A stretch of 64,000 bases of DNA from Desulfobulbaceae bacterium. Its GTDB lineage: Bacteria; Desulfobacterota; Desulfobulbia; Desulfobulbales; Desulfocapsaceae. This document shows, piece after piece, positions 56,495-64,000 of the stretch. Under the pieces are notes generated by a model, which ran no database searches, had not been told where the DNA came from, and worked only from the letters and a program-made list of their open reading frames with translations. Position 1 is the stretch's first letter, and the number at the start of each line of letters is the position of its first letter. The position numbers and the translations under genes are program-made. The stretch is taken from assembly GCA_031287565.1 (NCBI GenBank), contig JAITSS010000046.1, positions 62,001-126,000 of the forward strand, in the 5' to 3' direction.

Positions 56495-58948
56495 TCAGAC
56501 GAAAAAGCGCAGGCGCAAAGCATTGGTTACCACCATGACCGAACTCATGGCCATGGCCGCGCCGGCCAGCATTGGATTGAGCGGCGGACCGCCGAGAAGA
56601 ACCAGCGCGCCCGCCGCCACCGGAATGCCCAAGCTGTTAAACGCGAAGGCCCAGAACAGGTTTTGTCGGATATTGGTCATGGCCGCCCGCGCCAGCCGCA
56701 GGGCGGTGATGAGGATTCGCAGGTCGTCGCGCACCAACACAATGTCGCCGCTTTCCATGGCGATATCGACGCCGCCGCCCATGGCGACGCCCAGGTCGGC
56801 CTGGGTCAGGGCCGGGGCGTCGTTGACGCCATCGCCAATCATCGCCACTTTCAGACCGCTTTTTTGTAAGGTTTGGATTGTCGCAGCTTTCCTATCTGGC
56901 GGAATTTCTGCATACACTTCGTCAATACCCACTTCGGCGGCCATCGCTTGCGCGGTGGGTCGCCCGTCGCCGCTGAGCATGATCAGACGCAAACCCATCT
57001 TTTTCAGGGTGGCCACCACTTCTTTCGCCTCCGGACGCGGCGCATCGGCCAGCGCCAGGGACGCCGTCGGCTGTTGGTCGATTGCCATGTACAGCACCGT
57101 GCGGCCACCTCGATTTTCCAAGTCCGCGCCAAGAATGTCAATGGCCACGCCGTTTTCAGCCAGCCAGGCGAGGTTTCCCAGCAAAACGCGCCGCGTCCCG
57201 ACAAAGGCGGCGACCCCGCGCCCTGCCACGGTGACGAAGGAGCTGGCGGTGGCGAGTGGCAGGTTGCGGAGCGCCGCCGCCGCGACAATCGCTTTCGCCA
57301 GCGGATGCTCGGAAAGCTGTTCAACCCCGGCGGCGACCGTCAGAATTTCTTCCTCGGCGTATGCTGGATTATAGCGTTTGACCGCGATCAGCTGCGGACG
57401 GCCTTCGGTCAGCGTGCCGGTTTTGTCGAACAGAATAGCATCGATTTTTTCCGCCCGTTGCAACGCCGCGCCGCTTTTCACCAAGACGCCCAACTGCGCC
57501 CCGCGTCCGGTGGCGACCATGATCGACATTGGCGTCGCCAGGCCCATAGCGCACGGACAGGCTATCACCAAGACGGAAATGGCGTATTTCAGCGCGGCGG
57601 CGAACCCAACGTCGCCCAGGAAAAACCAGGCAAGGCCGGTCAGCGCGGCGATCGCCATGACTGCCGGGACAAAATACAAGCTGATTGTATCGGCCAGATT
57701 CGCAATCGGCGCTTTTGAACCTTGGGCGTCCCGCACCAGACGGACAATTCGCGCCAGCACCGTTTCATCGGGGAATCTGAGCGCTTCAATCCATAAGATG
57801 CCCTGGTGATTGACCGAGCCGCCGGTGACGGTATCGCCGACTTTTTTCGCGACAGGCATACTTTCACCGGTCAGCATCGATTCATCGACTTCCGACTCGC
57901 CGTTTTCGACACGACCGTCAATCGGCACGCGCTCACCGGGCCTGACCAGAAGATGGTCGCCAGGCTCAATGTCGGCGCAGGCGATAGTTTTTTGCTGATC
58001 GTCGATGATAAGCGTCGCTTCCTCCGGCGCCAGCGACATGAGTTTTTCAATCGCCGCCGTGGTTCGGGTTTTGGCGCGGGCCTCAAAAAATTTGCCGAGA
58101 GAAACCAAAGCCAGCAACACGCCGACCGATTCAAAATACAATTCGGCATGGACGACGTGGCCGATGTGGCGCGGCGTCGCCAAAAGATTCCACAATGAAT
58201 ACACAAAAGCCGCGCCGGTGCCGACCGCTATCAGCGAATCCATGGTCGGCGTTCGTCGCCACAGGGCTGGCAGACCATCCAGATAAAAAGCGCGCGACCA
58301 GAACATGATCGGCAGCGTCAAGGCCAGTTGGACGAGGGCCAATAACAGAATATTTTTGGATAGGCTCTGAGGCGGTGGCAGACCAATCATCGTCCCCATG
58401 GATAACCAGAACAAGGGGATGGCAAAGAGAAAAATCAGGATGAGGCGACGGCGCATGGCCGCGAGTTCGGCCCGCTTTTCTACGTGTCTGATGGCATAGG
58501 AGTCGGCGCCGCCGGAGCGTTTTCGCGCCGCGAATCCGGCTTTTTCCACCGCCAGCAGTAATTCGCGTGGATTGGCGTCCGCGCCCAAGCGTAGACTGGC
58601 GCTTTCATCGGCCAGGCTGACTTCAGCCTGTAACACGCCGGGTTGCGCGGATAAAATTTTTTCCAGACGGCTGGAGCAGGCGGCGCAGCGCATCCCGGAA
58701 ATTTCCAAATCAAGACGCCGCTCGTCGTCGATTGGCTCGACGCTGAATCCTAATTGGGCGATTTTTTTCTGTAATTCCGGTATGGGTAACAGGTCTTCAT
58801 CCCAGCGTACAAACATGGTTTCACTTGCCAGGTTCACGCCGACGTCGGCCACGCCGGGCAGTGAGGAAACCACCCGCTCGATGCGGCTAGAGCAGGCGGC
58901 GCAGTGCATTCCTGATACGATAAATTTGCGTGATTGCTTGGAATTCAT
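56495..58948 (-). CDS. copA: Copper-translocating P-type ATPase with two N-terminal HMA domains
   Basis: [55 protein letters not shown]. Confidence 0.94.
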   Translation of the reverse strand: MNSKQSRKFIVSGMHCAACSSRIERVVSSLPGVADVGVNLASETMFVRWDEDLLPIPELQKKIAQLGFSVEPIDDERRLDLEISGMRCAACSSRLEKILSAQPGVLQAEVSLADESASLRLGADANPRELLLAVEKAGFAARKRSGGADSYAIRHVEKRAELAAMRRRLILIFLFAIPLFWLSMGTMIGLPPPQSLSKNILLLALVQLALTLPIMFWSRAFYLDGLPALWRRTPTMDSLIAVGTGAAFVYSLWNLLATPRHIGHVVHAELYFESVGVLLALVSLGKFFEARAKTRTTAAIEKLMSLAPEEATLIIDDQQKTIACADIEPGDHLLVRPGERVPIDGRVENGESEVDESMLTGESMPVAKKVGDTVTGGSVNHQGILWIEALRFPDETVLARIVRLVRDAQGSKAPIANLADTISLYFVPAVMAIAALTGLAWFFLGDVGFAAALKYAISVLVIACPCAMGLATPMSIMVATGRGAQLGVLVKSGAALQRAEKIDAILFDKTGTLTEGRPQLIAVKRYNPAYAEEEILTVAAGVEQLSEHPLAKAIVAAAALRNLPLATASSFVTVAGRGVAAFVGTRRVLLGNLAWLAENGVAIDILGADLENRGGRTVLYMAIDQQPTASLALADAPRPEAKEVVATLKKMGLRLIMLSGDGRPTAQAMAAEVGIDEVYAEIPPDRKAATIQTLQKSGLKVAMIGDGVNDAPALTQADLGVAMGGGVDIAMESGDIVLVRDDLRILITALRLARAAMTNIRQNLFWAFAFNSLGIPVAAGALVLLGGPPLNPMLAGAAMAMSSVMVVTNALRLRFFV

Positions 58949-59048
58949 ATTTTGTTCCCCGGAACATGTAAGGCTTGCTTGATAATATTCATCATCCAGC
59001 ATACCTTGTCGTCGCTGGATTCACCACCACAACCAATTCAAAGGAGGA

Positions 59049-59255
59049 ATGAGTATGCACACAGTAACGATTCAGGGGATGAGCTGCCAGCATTGCGCGG
59101 CTTCCGTTACCAAAACGCTACAGGAAATTCCGGGTATTTCGACGGTCAGTGTTAATTTGGCCAAAGGACAGGCGAATTACGCGGGTGAAATCGGTCGCGA
59201 TGTGGTGAAAAAGGCGATAACCGCCATCGGTTTCACCGTGCCGGATGAGCCATAA
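59049..59255 (+). CDS. copZ: HMA-domain copper chaperone (CopZ-like)
   Basis: VTIQGMSCQHCAASVTKTLQEIPGISTVSVNLAKGQANY; strong GGAGG RBS; divergent from copA. Confidence 0.88.
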   Translation: MSMHTVTIQGMSCQHCAASVTKTLQEIPGISTVSVNLAKGQANYAGEIGRDVVKKAITAIGFTVPDEP

Positions 59256-59348
59256 CAAAATGGGATGCGCAATAATTGCGCGCAGTGGAAAACGGGATGG
59301 AGGCCAAGCCCCGTTGTGATAGGTGGAAAATGGCTGGCCGCTGTCTTT

Positions 59349-59867
59349 TTATTTCCAGGCGGCCAGCCATTTTTTGATGCGGCGCGTCAATTGCGCCATA
59401 TCTTTGTATTGGTGGTCTTTTCCCGCGATTTCATTGATGGTGAATACTGGATTTGCCGCCACCAGACGCCGCAGTTCGCCGCACGAGCCAGTTATGTCGT
59501 CGGTTTGCTGGATACACAAAGTCGGAATGGTGATTTTCTGGGCTAATCCGGCCAAATCGATACCGCGTTCATGGAGAATATTCGCCGGAACACCAATCAG
59601 AATGAGCCGCGCCGGGCTGACCAGGTGTTGCGCAACCGCCATCAGAGCCAGAAGCGCTCCCATTGATTTACCAAACAACAAATCGACTTGTTCGCCGCGC
59701 AGATGCTCAAGCTCGGCGGAGACATCAATATTTTCTTCGTTTTCGCCGCGCCAATGACCATAATGCCGCGTCTGCGCCTGCCAATCGGCTTCCCCCGCCG
59801 CCGTCAGCAATTTTTCGGCCCAGGGTACAGTCTTTGAGAAAATGCCCGGCAAAAAGAGAACGCGCAT
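59349..59867 (-). CDS. Small alpha/beta hydrolase
   Basis: VLFLPGIFS, DLLFGKSMGALLAL, TLCIQQTDDITG, AGKDHQYKDM. Confidence 0.7.
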   Translation of the reverse strand: MRVLFLPGIFSKTVPWAEKLLTAAGEADWQAQTRHYGHWRGENEENIDVSAELEHLRGEQVDLLFGKSMGALLALMAVAQHLVSPARLILIGVPANILHERGIDLAGLAQKITIPTLCIQQTDDITGSCGELRRLVAANPVFTINEIAGKDHQYKDMAQLTRRIKKWLAAWK

Positions 59868-59890
59868 GATAATCCCCGCCGTTTATTCGG

Positions 59891-60487
59891 TTATTCCCAA
59901 TCGGAATTGGTGTCTTCCGTGGAGGACGCGCCGGTTTCGTCCTGTTCTTCGTCCGTCGGCGGCGTGGCCGGGCAGAATGTTTTCAACATCGCGGTCATCG
60001 CGTCCACAGAGGCGCGCACCCGCGCCAGTTCGCTAACAAGCTGTTTTTGCTCGCGTTCTCTGGCCATGGCTATGGTCAGAGCTTGAACTTGCGCCTCAAG
60101 GATGGCTTTGCCTTCGCCGCCTTCTTGGATAATTTCGATAAATTGCGAGAGCAAAGTGGGTAAATCGCCTTTCTGAGCATGTTCTTTTTCGGCGACGGTT
60201 TCGGGGGATTCGACGACTTCCGGGACGATGGCGGGTTCGATTTCCAGCGTTTGCGGCGCTCGGCGACGCCGACGTCCAGCTCTGTCGGCGAGCATCGGGC
60301 CTTTACCAGTGGCGACCCAGTCTTCACTTAATTCTGGATTGCGTGAGAGAATCAATGCGGGATTAGCGATGCGACCCTTTTTCGTCCAGGAATAAATGCG
60401 CGATTCGGGCACGCCGTAATAATGCGCGACGCCGCGCAGCCCTTTCACTCCAAGATACTTAGATAGTTCCATCAATACTTTCTTCAT
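59891..60487 (-). CDS. Phage CI-repressor-type HTH protein lacking S24 peptidase domain
   Basis: GLRGVAHYYGVPESRIYSWTKKGRIANPALILSRNPELSEDWVATGKGPM; C-terminal predicted coiled coil. Confidence 0.65.
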   Translation of the reverse strand: MKKVLMELSKYLGVKGLRGVAHYYGVPESRIYSWTKKGRIANPALILSRNPELSEDWVATGKGPMLADRAGRRRRRAPQTLEIEPAIVPEVVESPETVAEKEHAQKGDLPTLLSQFIEIIQEGGEGKAILEAQVQALTIAMAREREQKQLVSELARVRASVDAMTAMLKTFCPATPPTDEEQDETGASSTEDTNSDWE

Positions 60488-60713
60488 ACTTCGCTCCTTT
60501 TTCGCGGGTTACGACCACTTATTTCCGGTGGTGATTCAATACCAAAAAATAGAACAACCTCATTTCTTCTAGCAACGGAAAACCCAAAATGCAAACTTTT
60601 TCGTGTCCAGCGGCCAAAAAAACGAAAAAATGTGGTGGCCGTATCGACATGTCTGAAGCTTGTTTTTCGTCATTAGACGGACGCGCCGTCTCTGGGAATG
60701 ATGAGTTTCTCCC

Positions 60714-60742
60714 TTGACACCATGGCATGGCTGTGATTAAAT
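60714..60742 (+). promoter_or_regulatory. Sigma70 promoter for rimP leader RNA
   Basis: TTGACA - 17 nt - TTAAAT. Confidence 0.6.
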
Positions 60743-60748
60743 CGCTGG

Positions 60749-60909
60749 CCGTTCCTTCTTTTTTCCGCCATGGATATTGCCGCGTTTCTTCGCGCTTCCT
60801 CGGCGGTTTTGCCGGGTCGGCGAGCGCGAATTGTTGTTTTCCGCCGCGCCCGTCCCTTTCACGCTGGATGAAAGGATTGCAAAAGTGGGCTTTGCCCGCT
60901 TTTTTTTTT
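60749..60909 (+). ncRNA. Candidate structured leader RNA / small RNA upstream of rimP
   Basis: TTCGCGCT/AGCGCGAA (60789/60823), CCTTTCA/TGAAAGG (60855/60869), terminator AAGTGGGC-TTT-GCCCGCTT then T10 (60883-60909). Confidence 0.45.
60883..60909 (+). terminator. Intrinsic terminator/attenuator ahead of rimP
   Basis: AAGTGGGCTTTGCCCGCTT followed by T-run. Confidence 0.75.
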
Positions 60910-60943
60910 GCATGATTCAAAGTCTTACCGAACTGACAGACAA

Positions 60944-61402
60944 ATGAGTCGCCAGATGCTTGATGCGGTCACGGATTTCGCCCATTCGCTCTTGCCGGAA
61001 ATGGGTCTGGAATTATTTGATGTCCAGTTCCGCAAGGAAGGTCATGGCTGGGTGTTGCGCCTGTTCATCGACCATCCCGAAGGCGTCTCGCTTGAGCATT
61101 GCGAAAAAGTCAGCCGCGAATTAAGCGCCTTTCTTGACGTCGAAGACCTGATTGGTCATCCTTATCATCTTGAAGTTTCGTCGCCGGGCATGGATCGACC
61201 ATTGCGCTCTCCGGCGGAATTCGCCCATTTTCTTGGGCGACAGGCTAAAATAAAATTGCATGAGGCCGCCGCAGATGGGCGGAAGGTCTTCATTGGCGAA
61301 ATCGTGGCGGTCGATGATGAGGCCGCAACGCTGAAACTGGAAAACGGCCTTACGGCTCGTTGTCCGCATAAGCAGATCAATAAAGCGCGGCTGTATATAT
61401 AA
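60944..61402 (+). CDS. rimP: Ribosome maturation factor RimP
   Basis: LPEMGLELFDVQFRKEGHGWVLRLFIDHPEGVSLEHCEKVSRELSAFLDVED, YHLEVSSPGMDRPLRS. Confidence 0.94.
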   Translation: MSRQMLDAVTDFAHSLLPEMGLELFDVQFRKEGHGWVLRLFIDHPEGVSLEHCEKVSRELSAFLDVEDLIGHPYHLEVSSPGMDRPLRSPAEFAHFLGRQAKIKLHEAAADGRKVFIGEIVAVDDEAATLKLENGLTARCPHKQINKARLYI

Positions 61403-61449
61403 TTAAGCAAATGGGTTTTACTGTGCTTGGCAGAGATATGGAGTAAAAG

Positions 61450-62721
61450 ATGCACTCGGAACTGAAACGGATGATTGAAACGATCTGCAAGGATCGCGGC
61501 TTTGACCGGCGCTTTCTCGTCGAAGCCATCGAAGAGGCCGTGTTGTCCGCCGCCCGAAAAAAATTCGGTAGCCGCCGGGAATTGGAAGTGCGTTACAACG
61601 ACGAATATGGCGACATTGAGGTTTTCCAGTTCAGAAAGGTAGTTGAGGAGGTCGAGGACGAGCAAACCCAGATTTCCCTGGAAGAGGCCCGCTTGCTCGA
61701 CCCAGATGCGCAAATCGGACTCGAATTGGGCGAGCGGATGGAAAAAGTATCTGAATTAGGCCGCATCGCCGCCCAATCGGCCAGGCAAGTCATCGTCCAC
61801 AAAATGCGCGAGGCCGAACGCGAAGTCGTCTATGACATGTTCAAAGGACGGATTGGCGAAGTGGTCAGCGGCTTGGTGCAGCGCTTTGATCGCGGCGACA
61901 TGATCGTCAATCTGGGACGTACCGAGGCTGTTTTGCCGAAAGATCAGCAGATTCCCAAACGTTCATTTAAGCAAGGGGATCGCATCCGGGCGCTTTTGTT
62001 GGAAGTGCGCCAGACCAGCCACGATTCGCAATTGATTTTGTCGCGCACCAGCAACGAATTTCTTGCCAAGCTTTTCAAAATGGAGGTGCCGGAGATCGCC
62101 GAAGGCATCGTCAAGATTATGGGTGTGAGCCGTGACCCCGGTTTTCGGGCGAAGATCGCGGTCAGCTCGACGGAAATGGATGTTGATCCGGTCGGCGCCT
62201 GTGTCGGTATGAAGGGGTCGCGGGTGCAGAACGTCGTGCAGGAATTGCAAGGTGAACGCATCGATATTGTCCCCTGGAGTCCCGATCCGGCCAAATATGT
62301 TTGTAATGCCATGGCTCCGGCTCAGGTCGCCATTGTCCGGGTCGATGAGGAAAACAAATCGCTTCTGGTGGTGGTGCCGGGCGACCAACTTTCTCTGGCC
62401 ATCGGCAAGCAGGGGCAAAATGTTCGGCTGGCTTCGCGGCTCCTTGGCTGGCGCATCGACGTGAAGAGCGAGCAACGCTACGCTAATCTGGAAAACCCCG
62501 GTTATCGGTCGATTCTGGCGCTCGACGGTGTGGATGAAGCGCTCGCTGACCAGATTTTCGCAAGCGGCATCGTGTCGGCGGAGGATTTCGCCGGTCGCGA
62601 CGTGGAAGAAATCGCCTCGCTGCGTTCGGTTGATCGCGAATTCGCTGAAATGCTTCTCGCCTCGGCCAAGGTCGCGGTGGGAATGGAACAAACGCCGATG
62701 CCCGAATCCGGGCCGGCCTGA
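61450..62721 (+). CDS. nusA: Transcription termination/antitermination factor NusA
   Basis: S1/KH domain signatures; [39 protein letters not shown]. Confidence 0.96.
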   Translation: MHSELKRMIETICKDRGFDRRFLVEAIEEAVLSAARKKFGSRRELEVRYNDEYGDIEVFQFRKVVEEVEDEQTQISLEEARLLDPDAQIGLELGERMEKVSELGRIAAQSARQVIVHKMREAEREVVYDMFKGRIGEVVSGLVQRFDRGDMIVNLGRTEAVLPKDQQIPKRSFKQGDRIRALLLEVRQTSHDSQLILSRTSNEFLAKLFKMEVPEIAEGIVKIMGVSRDPGFRAKIAVSSTEMDVDPVGACVGMKGSRVQNVVQELQGERIDIVPWSPDPAKYVCNAMAPAQVAIVRVDEENKSLLVVVPGDQLSLAIGKQGQNVRLASRLLGWRIDVKSEQRYANLENPGYRSILALDGVDEALADQIFASGIVSAEDFAGRDVEEIASLRSVDREFAEMLLASAKVAVGMEQTPMPESGPA

Positions 62722-62729
62722 GGAGAATT

Positions 62730-63029
62730 GTGCGGATACCGCTGATCAGAACCTGTGTGGTGTGCGGCTGTCGGACGGAAAAGCGGCAGCTGTTGCGTTT
62801 TACCTGGCGGGACGGCCGGGCGGTGGCCGACGACGGGCGCGTGGCTGATGGCCGTGGCGCTTATGTGTGTCGGCGTGACGAGTGCCTGGAGACGTTTGAC
62901 CGGCGGCCCGAACGATGGCCGCGCTGGTTCAAAGCGCGTCGGACGAAAGGCGGAAAAGGTGTGGATGCCGGCATGAATAAAAAGGATGCGGCGGAAAGAA
63001 GAGACGGGAGCGCGGCATGGCAACAGTAA
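62730..63029 (+). CDS. ylxR: YlxR family RNA-binding protein (GTG start)
   Basis: RTCVVCGCRTEKRQLLRFTW...GRGAYVCRRDECLE. Confidence 0.85.
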   Translation: MRIPLIRTCVVCGCRTEKRQLLRFTWRDGRAVADDGRVADGRGAYVCRRDECLETFDRRPERWPRWFKARRTKGGKGVDAGMNKKDAAERRDGSAAWQQ

Positions 63030-64000
63030 GAATATATGATCTGGCCAAAGAAATCGGGGTGGGGAATAAAGAACTGGTTGAAAAGCTGAAAGCCCTTGGT
63101 CATGAGGTCAAAAGCCCCAGCTCGACTGTTCCGGACGATGTGGCGGCCAAAGTGCGAAGCATGACCGGCAAAGTCGAAAAGAAAGGCGTCGCCGCGAAAA
63201 AAGATCAGGCTGTGGCCGACAATGCTGAGGCCCAGACCGCGCGACGGCCTACAGTTATCCTGCGACGGGCGCGCCCGGAACCGGTGGCTGAAGAAACTGT
63301 CGAAGCCGTCGCTCAGTCGGAGCGGGATGTCGTCGAAGCTGAAGCCAAGAACGGGTCAGAAGAAAGAACAGACGATGTCGCCGAGCCGCCCCGTCGCGAC
63401 GCACGTGGCGACTTCGCCCGTGTTATCCGCACGCCGGTCAGCCCGATTCTTACCGAGACACCAGAAGAGCTGCCGGAGGCTCCAACTCAAGAAGAGCAAC
63501 CGCCGGAGGCGCGAGAGGATGTGATGCGGGATGTGGATGCGCCGCCGCCTGCGGATGCGCCGAGCGCCGACGGCGTCGCGCCACCGCCGCGCAAGCCCGC
63601 GCCAAAACGGCCGGATCGTATTTTTGTGCCGCCAACCCAGAAAAAAAATGTCGCGCGTGTGGTTGGCAGCATCATCTTGCCGAGCACGGAAACGGATGCG
63701 GGCGGACGACGCCATGCCGGCGGCAAACCGGCGAATACTCGCGGCGCTGGCTCGGAGCGTCCCGTTGCTGGTGGCGAACGGCCCCCGGCGCGAAGCGGCG
63801 AAGCGGCGGTCGCCACGACGACCACTGAAGAAGCCGGACGCGCCCGTAGCAGCAAAGGCGGTAAGGGAAGGCGCGGTCAGGAGGGCGACGAGATGCAGGA
63901 ACGTCGTTCCGCTGGGAAAGGCGGCCTGAAAAAAAGCGGCCAGGGCGGTAAATTCCACACCTTTAACGACGAATTTCAACACGGCGGCAAACGCGGCAAA
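63017..64000 (+). CDS. infB: Translation initiation factor IF-2, N-terminal part (truncated by window end)
   Basis: MATVRIYDLAKEIGVGNKELVEKLKALGHEVKSPSSTVPDDVAAKV; open frame to 64000; canonical rimP-nusA-ylxR-infB order. Confidence 0.93.
   Translation, partial: MATVRIYDLAKEIGVGNKELVEKLKALGHEVKSPSSTVPDDVAAKVRSMTGKVEKKGVAAKKDQAVADNAEAQTARRPTVILRRARPEPVAEETVEAVAQSERDVVEAEAKNGSEERTDDVAEPPRRDARGDFARVIRTPVSPILTETPEELPEAPTQEEQPPEAREDVMRDVDAPPPADAPSADGVAPPPRKPAPKRPDRIFVPPTQKKNVARVVGSIILPSTETDAGGRRHAGGKPANTRGAGSERPVAGGERPPARSGEAAVATTTTEEAGRARSSKGGKGRRGQEGDEMQERRSAGKGGLKKSGQGGKFHTFNDEFQHGGKRGK

Noticed and set aside
1-64000. tRNA, rRNA, tmRNA or SRP RNA genes
   Set aside because: No convincing T-arm/acceptor combinations or conserved SRP/tmRNA motifs found by eye; a tRNAscan-SE/Infernal run would be decisive.

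Overview
The window is a GC-rich bacterial chromosomal segment, mostly housekeeping genes in short operons. Lineage is inferred only: gene content (dissimilatory-type ATP sulfurylase, YcaO-TPR, NtrYX, PEP-CTERM protein) suggests a deltaproteobacterial/Desulfobacterota-like organism. Recognisable blocks: type III glutamine synthetase; YejBE permeases (the YejF ATPase is ~37 kb away); an mlaEFDAC operon ending in a cyclic-nucleotide-binding protein; GlgX; TatBC; YcaO-TPR; EAL/HDOD; HU-ParB-UDG; DUF4390-NtrY-NtrX-HemB; MotAB-like; PEP-CTERM protein; UvrC; an AAA ATPase + DUF4276-like pair resembling two-gene phage-defence modules; GGDEF-PilZ; RNase D; an AlgI/AlgJ-type O-acetylation cluster; PBP1B; AroB; Sat; CopA/CopZ; and rimP-nusA-ylxR-infB (infB truncated by the window end). 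The most unusual region is the ~1.6 kb non-coding stretch 35590-37160. It holds six perfect copies of a 36-nt repeat with unique 28-34 nt spacers (an orphan CRISPR-like array, no cas genes in the window), two copies of a MITE/REP-like palindromic element (third copy at 50.4 kb), a long inverted repeat and two sigma54-type promoters. No tRNA, rRNA, transposase or cas gene was recognised. All calls are from reading the sequence and supplied translations; no database search was run.
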